From a virus, in the IMG/VR virus record IMGVR_UViG_3300002514_000084, positions 1-38,331 of that record: a DNA stretch of 38,331 bases; one strand, written 5' to 3'. Numbering within the stretch: position 1 is the stretch's first letter; every line of letters begins with the position of its first letter. The notes under the pieces were generated by a model. The model was not told where the DNA came from. It made no database searches and saw nothing but the letters and a program-made list of their open reading frames with translations. The position numbers and the translations under genes are program-made. Of the stretch, positions 24,828-34,076 are shown piece after piece.

Positions 24828-26623
24828 TATCTTATAGATCCTTTAATATCAACATTTGGAAACTTGAGTTCAAATATAATTCTTTCATTTGCAACGATCA
24901 TATTACCGTCTGCAGATAAGTTTCCGTAAACATCATAATTACTATTTGAGTATAACCCTCCGGTCTTTTCTACGATTTCGACGCTATAAACATCCAAAAT
25001 ACCCTTAACCTTTTGAAGCTCTCGATGAATATCCGTTATTTGAATAGATTCTCCTATATCAAACTGATTGGCGTTATAAAAGTTTACCAATTGTCTATTA
25101 GCTCGATTAATAACAGTATATCTGCTACTATTCGCGTCGAGACTTATAATATAGTTAATCCCAAAATTAACAATTTCGGTGTCTAAAATATCAACCGTAT
25201 CGTTAATCATTTTATATTGTGATATCCAAGTTTTAAGGTTATTTTTTAATACAGTATTGGAGGGTGTCAGCTTTCCGCTGCTATCCTTAGAAACAACATA
25301 CAGATTCAAATTCCTCTGCGAGTCTTTAAAATCTTTCACTATCTGTGCCCTATGGACAGCGCCAAATTTTCCAGGCATCCCATATATAATAGCTTGATAA
25401 TCCTGAACGGTTACGGCGCGGTTCTGGGCTGCAAAGTACGACATTGTGCGTTGCTTGATTTCTTCGGAAGATGGCATCGATATATTTCCGACAAAGGGAG
25501 CTTCGTTAGTAAGCTCCAGGGAACTCTGGACACTGTTGCGGGTTGCCAAACTTAAAGTTGCTTGTTGCGAAAACTTGAAAGATGGCGATTGAGGCACGGT
25601 AATAGTTCCGATGGCAGCATTGACATCACGACCAGTATTATATCGATAGTTTATTCGTAGTTTTGTATTTGCCGGAGCTACTCCAAACTTATCCGTACTG
25701 ATAAGTTTTACTGGGTCAAAGTCTAAATCACTAATATAATTTTTGCCATTTAAATCTAATATCAAGTCAGATGGGTCTAATACAGGATTACTCAGTAACT
25801 CTGAGTCTGATCCGTAACCGAATTGCAAGAAGGATTCATTTCCGCGTTGTTCGAGTACAAACCGGCGAGGGACAGGCACCGCTTTCAATAAGTTGGGAAC
25901 AGTGGAACTATTAGTTCCACCATTACGAATTGCTTTATAAATAATGTTTTGTGATAGATTCTCAACCTGATAATATTGATGACCTTCGGTATCTGTTACA
26001 CTTAGAACATCTGTGATATTAATTCTTGAAAGTGGTACTTTTAAAAATCTCTGGAATTCGCCGACAGTGACCTCCTCTGTGCTGGTGCGTCCGGACATGG
26101 CTCTGCCTAAAGCGCGAATAATGTACGATTGTGGGGCTCCAGTGGTGGAGTTTGCGGCTGCTACAACAACTTGATTATTGATCGAAGCAAAGTTGACATC
26201 TTCCAGAAGTGTGTAAAGTCCTCCGGCTGAAGATGCAAAATCTGAACCTGCGCGTAAAGTTGGTGCAAAATCAAGGTCAGGACCGGCGCCTGCAGACGCC
26301 ACTGGAACCTTAATATAAAAAGTTAACGTACCAAATGACGCTGGGCTTGCCGGGAGGCGGAAGCCAAACTGACGAGAGAGGCTCACTACATTGTCATACT
26401 GGATTGCTGTATCAAGGAAGCCCTCGTTTGCCTGATAATCAACATAAAATGAAAGAATGTCTCCGATATAGGAAACAGTATCCAGCATTAAAGAACCAAA
26501 CGATGCCTCGCTAAAGTCTTGATAGGTGTTGGGATAATATCTTTTGGCGTATGTTTCGAGATCCCGGCGGATGGAATCGAAGTCGCGGCTGGTATAGTTT
26601 ATGGCTTGTTGTTTCTTGGGCAT
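24827..26623 (-). CDS. Baseplate wedge protein, gp6/J-like
   Basis: A 598-aa protein that would form part of the inner ring of baseplate wedges around the hub. The N-terminus has the family pattern INYTSRDFDSIRRDLETYA, followed by a 'YYPNTYQDFSEASFGSLMLD' type stretch and FYVDYQANEGFLDTAI, as in T4 gp6. The middle includes QRTMSYFAAQNRAVTVQDYQ and IIYGMPGKFGAVHRAQ, typical of the baseplate J domain, and the C-terminal part carries the DIHRELQKVKGILDVYSVEI segment seen in this group. The length is close to T4 gp6 (660 aa). The start ATG 26623 has TGGAG about eight bases upstream, and the gp25-like gene ends 20 bases earlier. Together with gp25 this pair is the most reliable evidence for a contractile tail. 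Confidence 0.93.
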   Translation of the reverse strand: MPKKQQAINYTSRDFDSIRRDLETYAKRYYPNTYQDFSEASFGSLMLDTVSYIGDILSFYVDYQANEGFLDTAIQYDNVVSLSRQFGFRLPASPASFGTLTFYIKVPVASAGAGPDLDFAPTLRAGSDFASSAGGLYTLLEDVNFASINNQVVVAAANSTTGAPQSYIIRALGRAMSGRTSTEEVTVGEFQRFLKVPLSRINITDVLSVTDTEGHQYYQVENLSQNIIYKAIRNGGTNSSTVPNLLKAVPVPRRFVLEQRGNESFLQFGYGSDSELLSNPVLDPSDLILDLNGKNYISDLDFDPVKLISTDKFGVAPANTKLRINYRYNTGRDVNAAIGTITVPQSPSFKFSQQATLSLATRNSVQSSLELTNEAPFVGNISMPSSEEIKQRTMSYFAAQNRAVTVQDYQAIIYGMPGKFGAVHRAQIVKDFKDSQRNLNLYVVSKDSSGKLTPSNTVLKNNLKTWISQYKMINDTVDILDTEIVNFGINYIISLDANSSRYTVINRANRQLVNFYNANQFDIGESIQITDIHRELQKVKGILDVYSVEIVEKTGGLYSNSNYDVYGNLSADGNMIVANERIIFELKFPNVDIKGSIR

Positions 26624-26643
26624 TAATATAACTCCACCAATAA

Positions 26644-27036
26644 TTAGTTCTCAAAATCAATTTGAAGCATAGTTGTCTTGCGCAGGGGCACAATTGTAAA
26701 ATGTATCCACACCGAGATGGTGGACGGAAAAAGGTCTGGGTTGTCTTCGGGTACTTTAAAGTCGATCTTATTAATCTCGATATAGTCCATATATCTTTTT
26801 GTTTGGGCTAAAATTTTATCATTTATCTCACCGTATACTGCTGGGGAATTCATCTCAAAGAAATATGTTTTTAGCCCTATCCCGAAATCTGGATTCATAA
26901 CACGTTCGCCAGGCGCGGTCAGCAGCAACATCTTAAAATTTTGTCTGGCTAACTCAACATAATCTGTTATGAGCCCATACGGACCGAATTCGTCGCTTTC
27001 CAAGAGTGGTAATCTAACTGCTATTCCTGAGGCCAT
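26644..27036 (-). CDS. Baseplate wedge protein, gp25/W-like
   Basis: A 130-aa protein of the GPW/gp25 family. The signature is clear: LARQNFKMLLLTAPGERVMN, then PDFGIGLKTYFFE, and a C-terminal strand with the IHFTIVPLRKTTMLQIDFE pattern. In contractile tails this small protein sits in the wedge core and contacts both gp6 and the sheath, starting sheath assembly. The length agrees with T4 gp25 (132 aa). The start ATG 27036 is the first Met after the stop of the 1993-aa gene and has AAAGGG about eleven bases before it. The next gene is the gp6 homologue, which is the usual order. Despite the family's older 'lysozyme' label in databases, enzyme activity is not expected. Confidence 0.95.
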   Translation of the reverse strand: MASGIAVRLPLLESDEFGPYGLITDYVELARQNFKMLLLTAPGERVMNPDFGIGLKTYFFEMNSPAVYGEINDKILAQTKRYMDYIEINKIDFKVPEDNPDLFPSTISVWIHFTIVPLRKTTMLQIDFEN

Positions 27037-27060
27037 CTTATTGTTTTCCCTTTATTATAA

Positions 27061-30000
27061 CTAGCATTCGCTAGGCGGAGTTTCCTCGCTGACATCTATG
27101 ATATCGTCACCCAGTTCATCAGGTAGTTCTCTCTTAAGTAGCATCAACAGCAAATATAATAACCCTAGAGGTGTTATAGGAAGCATAAATATTCCCGGGA
27201 CAGTTCCTTTAAAGTCAACCCCCTGGTAACTGATACGTGGTGTTAACTGTACATCGTCCATACCGGGAGGTCTGGGCGCGTTCGCAACAGCTTCGTCTAA
27301 ACCCTTTTGGAGTCCACAAAGCAACAGTTTCATAGCGCCTTCGCCGGTGATACCCGGCGCAATCCCCGGAACGGTCGAGCCTTCGGGGGCATTCGGTGCC
27401 GGATTCGGTAGTGGACCTTTAAGAGGTGTTAACACCGGAGACTTTTCGATTGCCTCTCCCATTGCATAGAACGCAGTACCTGTTATAGTTTTAATCAGTT
27501 TAGAGATTGCAATGTGTGGGTCTACCAATTCAGCCAGAGAACGAAGGATCTCGATAGGTGTTTCAATAAGCATTCTTAAAATAAAGTCTCTTGCTGAAAG
27601 GCTTAGATTATCAAACTGTGGAGTGTCAGGACCTGGAGGAGGCAATGCGCGTTGTCGTGGGGAAGGAGTATGATTATTTTGATTGGCTATAGTATCTTTA
27701 AATATGTCAATGCAACGGAGTTTCGGCGCTAGAAAGCGACCATCAGCTTGTGGAAACTGCGAATCCGTTAAATAGAAATTGTATAGTATAGGAATAAAAG
27801 TTATTAATTCGGAATTGAAAGCTTTCTGGAAAAAGTCCTGATATGTCGGGTCGGCTGATATAGCTGCAAACTCAGTATCTGTTATAGAAGAAGAGGTGTA
27901 AGTTTCCAATTGTTGTGTGAAGAGAGTATCCCCTGTAGAAATTGTTCCTATAGTTGTTTCTGCGTCCAGTTCCTTTAATACATACCTGTGGAGGGTGCCC
28001 TCCTGGGTGCCGAGATGAAAGCGATTCTTCTCTTTTAGCGCTGCGGCGGCGCGATGCGCATCGTAAAACAAGCCGGAATCGTCGTCGCCGGTATCGGTTG
28101 TACCGTCGGGGCTGAGGGAATGTGCCGCTGCTACGGGGGATTCGTACGGTAAGTAATACACAATACGATATTTAATACGAAGATTGTCAAAACGAAGAGG
28201 TCCTGATGAGTCAAGCTCTCGCCCGGGGATTAATCCCCTATTTATCCAGGATCCTGGGACTAAAACATCCTTAAAAATACTAGTCTCCATTCCATATGCT
28301 GAGCCGCTAGTGTCTGTTAAGACAGGTGGTGTGTTTGCTAGTATGAGCGCGGCGACTTCCGGCTTTGAAAGTCCAGTTGCCATGGTGGACATGGGTCGAA
28401 CATCATCCCATACCGCAACTCTTTCTAGCGCGAGCTTTCCATATCCCAAGTTCATATTATTGTTTATATATTCAGATAGTTCTCTCCTAAGCTCGTCTCG
28501 ATGATGCCTGACACTCCCCGGCGCGCCGCCGAGGAGACGATAGCTAGGAGTTGCGGTTTCCGAATTAACATCTAGATATATTCTACCTCGCAATTTGGCG
28601 CCCCCTAACCAAGAAGGCTGCACCGTTAATATATCTTCAATGAAAATTCTATCTGTAGATTTCGATGTTGAGCCCGGGGTTGTTTTTGCCAACGCATTCG
28701 CAACAGCTGTGCGTGACTGAGCGACACGAAGCATAACCATATAGTCGATAATATCCGGCATATTTTCAGATGTGAAAGAAACATCTGAGGCAAATACTAT
28801 ATCGCCGAGAGCATCTTTAAGCCCTCCCGTTCCAGTTTTAGCGGTGCGCGTGATCTTCTTGTTCATATATTTTAGAATTGTTTCTGAAACGAGAGGCTCT
28901 CTATCTAAAAGAGCAGTCATCTGATTTCGAATGGTTGAAGCCAGCAAACCTTGAACAGCTTCCGATTCCATAAAACTTTTTATATTAAACGCCGATAGTA
29001 CAAAGATATTCTTAATTACGAATTGAGCAATGTGAATCTGAATTAACAACATAAAGACACCATAACGTATAACATCTCTTATTTTTGCGCCCATGGGATT
29101 GATTTCGCCAGGGGTTGACTCATCAAAACACAGTGCATCAAGCATTTCGTCTTGTAATATTGCCAGAATGCCGTCGGCATCTAGAAAATCGGCGACGTCT
29201 TCCGGTAAACAATTTGCATTATCGTGGAAAAAGTTAACTTTATCCAGTTTATCAGTTGTAAAGATTCCTTCTCTCTGGATATAATCAAATGTGTTTTCTA
29301 CCAAACCCGTGAATGCGCCGGGAAACAAAACACTTTCAGCTTCTCTCGTATATTGGTTTCTTCTAGTATCGTTTAGAGATATATCTTCGAATTCAACTTG
29401 ACTTATTAGGGGATCTGAGAATATGCTGACATATGGGTTAACATCCGACGTATTGGTATACCCGGAGCTAGGTAATGATGAGCCCCCGATATCAAAATCA
29501 GCATCTACATAATTTGAGGAAATAAGGGTCGAGTTTAAGGTAATATCAACAAAGTTGGATGTTTGTCCAGTACTATAGGAAGGATAACTAATTGAAATCG
29601 TGTCAGCTTCCGCGGTGGTCATAGGACGCAAGTAAGCATTACTTCCTGATTGTTGAAAATACCGCTGCTGGGAGATCGTTAGAGCGCGCAGGTCGTCTCT
29701 TCCGGTCTGATCGATGGTACCAGCGCGGTCTGCGTCCCATAAAACAGCGTACGCGCTTTGATTGTCTGCGTCCCACTGATAAGGGCTTGGAGAACCAACT
29801 GGCTCAGTATATTCACTATCCCCTGGTTGGTAAAAATCCCAAATCTTTCCTCGTGGCGCGCCAGAGGACTGATTCGTACTTCCCAGCATGAATGTCAATT
29901 GCATGTTCTCGTAGCCATAGAGGGGCGTGTTGGTTCCGTTAGAAGAGAATCGAGGACCCGCTGAGACTTTGTTAGTGTGTGCTGACGTGAAGACCGCGGT

Positions 30001-33000
30001 ATTGGGGAGGTAATTATTCCATTTATGCGCGAATTTACGGGGGAACTGATAGGTGACAGCGGGTGATGAGCCGGATTCGTCTTCCGAAGCATTCGAGAGA
30101 ATTTCTGACATGTCAGTAATACCGTTGATGAACTCGGGATCGTTCACCATCTCTACCAGGATTTTCATCACTGTATCAAATACCTCCACAGCCGTATCAG
30201 CCTCGGTCCCCAAGATATCTGCCAAGTCTAAATTACAACTTTCAAGATCAGCCAGATGATCCGAGATGGTCTCAAATACGTCGGCAACCTTCTTTAATAC
30301 ATCCTTCGCATCTGTATCCGTTTCAGTGGTCAATTGTGCGCCTCCGGCGGCCTCGACGTTTTGATTGACTGAGATAGTTCCCGGGGTTGAGGCAAACGTT
30401 GGCTCTTTAAGAATCGAGGTGAGTGAACTGATAGAGTTCACAAACTCCATCTCCACCACTTCAACAATATTATTTAACAAACTTGGAATGGTATCACTGA
30501 CTAGTGGGTTTCTTATATAATCCGGGCGCTTAGGGCAATCTAAGTTGATCTCGGCTAGTGGATTGGTTAAATTGATACCATTCTCAATCATATCTTGCAA
30601 GATCTGGTTGATTGCATCGGGGGCGGCTTCTTCTATTAAACATATATTATCATAATTTAGGTTGTAAAGTTCGTTGGCTATCTGGTTGCAAAATTCTGTT
30701 ATGTCGGTAAATCGAGATATATCAGCAAAAAATCCCAAGATGGCGCCATGGCTATTCAGGGTATTTCGTACCTGGATGTCTTCGTATGCTAAATTGAACC
30801 TTAAGATTTTTTCTAATGTCTCATATGTCACCTCGGAGCGGCTAGTAAACAAAAAGCAGATCTCCATTGAACTCAAAATAGACGATACAGCACTAAGATA
30901 TTGCTGCATCTGTTCGTCGGACAACCCTCTTTTTGCTGCAATTTGGGTCAGCGGTCCCGGACCGACGATGCCCGGGGAATGATCCACCAAGTCAGCCATG
31001 TCCGTGGCGCCGTAGTCTTCAGCGCGAGGATTTGATAGTTTGCACAGCTCTGATATGAGCTTAGCGAGACCCTTAACAATCTCCAGGACAGCCTTCTGGA
31101 GTGAGTCGATCATTGCTTTAAGCATCTTTTTCCATAATTCGCCATCGATAGTATAAATGCCTTTCAGCTGTTTCTGTATAGATCCCAAAGAGGGAACAGT
31201 AAGTCCTACTCCATTATCTGAGGGTTCCATATACAGTTGCATCCCAACAGTATTGATTGCGTTTGCAGCTGCCCCAACGACGCGAGAGATGGCTGTGGGG
31301 AGTCCGAAAGTACGGCAGAGCAGTGCTTCCTTAACAAGTTGATCAATCCCGATGGATCTCAGGAGCATGTCTAGCTTGGAGCCCTTTTTCACTCCCGGCA
31401 TTGAACCATTTAGGAACGAGTTGATTGTCTTCACCACATCTGCACTGGTTTTGAGGGCTTTTTTCTTATTAGCCATGGCAACTTTCTTATAGACCTCTGG
31501 GTTCTCCCGTACCTTTTCACGCAGCTCTTTCAACTGCGCCGGTGACAATGAGGCGACGAAGCCTTTTTCTATTTTCTTTGTTTCGGATAAATCAATAAGA
31601 CCCATTTCTGCAGCTGCTTTAATATATTCATTATTGATATTGAGATCTGCAGCCGATGGAAGATCTGGTATTACCCAGTTATCCATGTTGGTAACTCCGA
31701 AGTCGGCGGGATTTGAATCCCGATAAAAATCAGTAAAAGAAAAGGTTGTCTGGTTAGCCCAATCAGGTGTGGCGGTGTTGCCCAGGGCGAAGTCTGATAA
31801 AGATCCAAAAAAGTCTGCCTGCTTGGAGGCTGTTTCTGCTTCTTCTTCAGCTCTCTCATCAGCACGAAGTATGCTCTCTCTTGATTTAAGGATAGCTAAA
31901 GTGTTTCCATCTCTAAACGCATTATTATACTTAGAGTTTGAGAGATACCCAATCTTTAAAACGAACTCTTCAACACCCGTCGAGGGGTGTCCAACTGAGT
32001 ATTCTATGATGCCAACGGCAGGTGCTTCTCGTGGCGATCCAGGCGCGGTATTTGCAGGATCATAGCCTGGTGGAGTGCGAGTGCCAAAGGTGATACTAAA
32101 ATTACCAAAAATTCTAGAGCCACTATATCCCTCCGGTGCGAAGGCGCTAAGGTCTATATCATCCATGGGAGGATTGCCAGCAGCAAACTTCGCTCCAGTG
32201 ATTTCCTCCAAGATGCTGGCCAATATAACACCATTTAAAATCTGAGGGATTGTAGAGCGCACTGATTCGAAATCAACATCGACTGGCATAATGCCAGCTG
32301 CCAGCTTCCCGGATTGCTGTGCAAACCGGTTTAGAATTTCATCAAATCTGATACTCTCTTCTGAGTATGTTTCTAGTGATAACTGGAGAGTTTTGCCTAA
32401 AGTATCGATACCCTCGTCATGGTTAAACTGTACCAGGGATTCTCCAAACGGCGGCAAAAGACCCAAGATCTCCAAAATTTCCCTTATTTCGGATGGGTCT
32501 ATGACGCTTATCTCTAAACCAGTGGGAGAATCCAGGGGCAAAAGGTGCACCTTGTCGTATATTTTATCAGTGGGATCAACTCCTACCTTTAATATCTGTA
32601 TTTGTTCATTAGTAAGCGATAATTCTAAAACGCTTATGTTGCCGATAATAATGCTTTTATTCTCCGACTGTAGTTGGGGGTCAGTGGGGTCATAATAGCC
32701 GATAGAAAGAGCATTCTGGACCATAGTTCGAACTGTTTGATAAAAATTGAATTGGTCTGTTGTCTCAACCAAAGTGGCGTCTCTCAAATAAATATAATAT
32801 TCTGGATAGTAGTGAAGTATAAATCGGTCTGTTAGAATCTGGCTTATTGCTGCAGCATTAGTAGACAGCGCTGCAGCGTCCTGAATCTTATCATACGTGA
32901 TTTTTATCTTTACCGAGTCGTCGGACAGATTATAAAACGGAATATCCATTTTTGCCGATCGGTAGCCCGTTTTCTCGTCAATAGGTCCAACTAGGTTATA

Positions 33001-33042
33001 TCTGGCTGGTTGACTCGGGATGGGTATTTCTATGCCTGGCAT
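27061..33042 (-). CDS. Giant virion protein of unknown function (1993 aa)
   Basis: No domain is recognised in this 1993-aa product. It begins MPGIEIPIPSQPARYNLVGP and the N-terminal 600 residues mix helices and strands. A Lys-rich helical zone lies near residues 490-600 (LKELREKVRENPEVYKKVAM). The middle holds several helical, amphipathic stretches (IPSLLNNIVEVVEMEFVNSI; VLKKVADVFETISDHLADLE). A hydrophobic run occurs near residues 1325-1360 (YGVFMLLIQIHIAQFVIKNI) and another near 1950-1975 (PITPLGLLYLLLMLLKREL), followed by an acidic end. It lies between the spike-like gene and gp25, where P2 and T4 have no such gene. Candidates are an enlarged hub or baseplate component or a membrane-interacting protein; tape measure is less likely because the sequence is not uniformly helical. 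The ATG at 33042 has only a weak GGA ribosome site. Confidence 0.85.
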   Translation of the reverse strand: MPGIEIPIPSQPARYNLVGPIDEKTGYRSAKMDIPFYNLSDDSVKIKITYDKIQDAAALSTNAAAISQILTDRFILHYYPEYYIYLRDATLVETTDQFNFYQTVRTMVQNALSIGYYDPTDPQLQSENKSIIIGNISVLELSLTNEQIQILKVGVDPTDKIYDKVHLLPLDSPTGLEISVIDPSEIREILEILGLLPPFGESLVQFNHDEGIDTLGKTLQLSLETYSEESIRFDEILNRFAQQSGKLAAGIMPVDVDFESVRSTIPQILNGVILASILEEITGAKFAAGNPPMDDIDLSAFAPEGYSGSRIFGNFSITFGTRTPPGYDPANTAPGSPREAPAVGIIEYSVGHPSTGVEEFVLKIGYLSNSKYNNAFRDGNTLAILKSRESILRADERAEEEAETASKQADFFGSLSDFALGNTATPDWANQTTFSFTDFYRDSNPADFGVTNMDNWVIPDLPSAADLNINNEYIKAAAEMGLIDLSETKKIEKGFVASLSPAQLKELREKVRENPEVYKKVAMANKKKALKTSADVVKTINSFLNGSMPGVKKGSKLDMLLRSIGIDQLVKEALLCRTFGLPTAISRVVGAAANAINTVGMQLYMEPSDNGVGLTVPSLGSIQKQLKGIYTIDGELWKKMLKAMIDSLQKAVLEIVKGLAKLISELCKLSNPRAEDYGATDMADLVDHSPGIVGPGPLTQIAAKRGLSDEQMQQYLSAVSSILSSMEICFLFTSRSEVTYETLEKILRFNLAYEDIQVRNTLNSHGAILGFFADISRFTDITEFCNQIANELYNLNYDNICLIEEAAPDAINQILQDMIENGINLTNPLAEINLDCPKRPDYIRNPLVSDTIPSLLNNIVEVVEMEFVNSISSLTSILKEPTFASTPGTISVNQNVEAAGGAQLTTETDTDAKDVLKKVADVFETISDHLADLESCNLDLADILGTEADTAVEVFDTVMKILVEMVNDPEFINGITDMSEILSNASEDESGSSPAVTYQFPRKFAHKWNNYLPNTAVFTSAHTNKVSAGPRFSSNGTNTPLYGYENMQLTFMLGSTNQSSGAPRGKIWDFYQPGDSEYTEPVGSPSPYQWDADNQSAYAVLWDADRAGTIDQTGRDDLRALTISQQRYFQQSGSNAYLRPMTTAEADTISISYPSYSTGQTSNFVDITLNSTLISSNYVDADFDIGGSSLPSSGYTNTSDVNPYVSIFSDPLISQVEFEDISLNDTRRNQYTREAESVLFPGAFTGLVENTFDYIQREGIFTTDKLDKVNFFHDNANCLPEDVADFLDADGILAILQDEMLDALCFDESTPGEINPMGAKIRDVIRYGVFMLLIQIHIAQFVIKNIFVLSAFNIKSFMESEAVQGLLASTIRNQMTALLDREPLVSETILKYMNKKITRTAKTGTGGLKDALGDIVFASDVSFTSENMPDIIDYMVMLRVAQSRTAVANALAKTTPGSTSKSTDRIFIEDILTVQPSWLGGAKLRGRIYLDVNSETATPSYRLLGGAPGSVRHHRDELRRELSEYINNNMNLGYGKLALERVAVWDDVRPMSTMATGLSKPEVAALILANTPPVLTDTSGSAYGMETSIFKDVLVPGSWINRGLIPGRELDSSGPLRFDNLRIKYRIVYYLPYESPVAAAHSLSPDGTTDTGDDDSGLFYDAHRAAAALKEKNRFHLGTQEGTLHRYVLKELDAETTIGTISTGDTLFTQQLETYTSSSITDTEFAAISADPTYQDFFQKAFNSELITFIPILYNFYLTDSQFPQADGRFLAPKLRCIDIFKDTIANQNNHTPSPRQRALPPPGPDTPQFDNLSLSARDFILRMLIETPIEILRSLAELVDPHIAISKLIKTITGTAFYAMGEAIEKSPVLTPLKGPLPNPAPNAPEGSTVPGIAPGITGEGAMKLLLCGLQKGLDEAVANAPRPPGMDDVQLTPRISYQGVDFKGTVPGIFMLPITPLGLLYLLLMLLKRELPDELGDDIIDVSEETPPSEC

Positions 33043-33056
33043 TTATTCATTATCCA

Positions 33057-34076
33057 TTAATTGGTGGTGTTATACTCACTTAAGATGTACTTTGTACCCA
33101 CGCAGTCTTCGTTGTCACCGATGTCGATGAATTTAATTCCGCCCGGGGTCATCAGGTATTCTAGGATCAATTGATTGTATGCAAAATTATTGAATTGTAT
33201 TCCCACGTCTACATTGGTGACATTATTGATCAAAGTAGAAATTGACTTTGGCAGAGTCTCCGCAAAATCTGGTGCGCTGCTAGACCCCAAGAATGCGCCA
33301 TGGTGAGTGTGCTTCATTAGCGCTCCGAATAATTTACGATTTTGCTGCACGTACGTTCCCACAATGGACTGAGTTTTCTGTACCTGTTGAATAAGCGTCA
33401 CCAAAAACTCTGTCAATGCTTGACCCCTGACCAAGGGTTGTTGTCCACCCCGTCCGTTCATTGCCATCAGGTCAATCCCGTATATAGACTTAATGCCATC
33501 ATCCAGTATGGCGCCCTGGGAGTTCATATTATCGGTACGAGTGACAAGCTTTATATTCTCCCGGGCGACCATTCTCACTGTATCCGCTTTCATAACTACA
33601 GTCGAGCGCGGCTGGTTGGTGCTAGTGTTACCAACAACACCGGGATTAATCCGGAAATACCCATCAGGATCTGAGCGTTGGCTAACATATACTCGAGCGG
33701 CGTCCGCAACGAAGTCAGTATTTGCCTTCTTTATAACACCCCTTTTCTTGGTTCGCTTGCCGGCAAAAAACCCTTTGCGACCGGCGACTATATCAATTGC
33801 GCCGCAGTGGCTCGCATGCTGACCGCCGAATCCAGAAGTGACCCCACCTTCTCGGTCGCGTCCATACACTATAAAAGCGTTACCTTGGCTAACAACCTTT
33901 TCCCATGGTGCTGCTTCAAATTCCGGGACGTCAAAATCTAACAGAGTGTTGGTGCCATAGCCGAGCCATTCTATCCGGGCATCTTCTGAAAGTGAATCAT
34001 AGTAAGCGCGCTGAGCGTTTGTCATAGCGCTGAGATCTATGAGTGGACGGCTTTTTTGTGGTGTTGGATCTGTCAT
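33057..34076 (-). CDS. Putative baseplate spike or hub-associated protein
   Basis: A 339-aa protein. The core has FIVYGRDREGGVTSGFGGQH, then CGAIDIVAGRKG, and near residues 160-185 VVMKADTVRMVARENIKLVT. The last motif resembles repeated short strands seen in gp5/VgrG-type spikes ('.. KAD.IR..A..NI.L.T'), where a triple-stranded beta-structure forms the needle. The C-terminal third is helical, then ends in GGIKFIDIGDNEDCVGTKYI. The start codon overlaps the stop of the upstream hydrolase gene (TAATG) and no ribosome site is visible, so translation is probably coupled. The tight pairing suggests that the two proteins act together at the tail tip. The spike assignment is inference; no structural family could be tested here. 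Confidence 0.65.
   Translation of the reverse strand: MTDPTPQKSRPLIDLSAMTNAQRAYYDSLSEDARIEWLGYGTNTLLDFDVPEFEAAPWEKVVSQGNAFIVYGRDREGGVTSGFGGQHASHCGAIDIVAGRKGFFAGKRTKKRGVIKKANTDFVADAARVYVSQRSDPDGYFRINPGVVGNTSTNQPRSTVVMKADTVRMVARENIKLVTRTDNMNSQGAILDDGIKSIYGIDLMAMNGRGGQQPLVRGQALTEFLVTLIQQVQKTQSIVGTYVQQNRKLFGALMKHTHHGAFLGSSSAPDFAETLPKSISTLINNVTNVDVGIQFNNFAYNQLILEYLMTPGGIKFIDIGDNEDCVGTKYILSEYNTTN

Noticed and set aside
32291-32695. Plus-strand open frame of 134 codons within the 1993-aa gene
   Set aside because: Cys/Ser-rich antisense product with no domain, opposite a continuous coding frame.
27061-33042. Naming the 1993-aa protein as tail tape measure
   Set aside because: Its length would fit a very long tail and it has hydrophobic runs, but it is not uniformly helical and lies downstream of the spike gene, where tape measures are not usually found.
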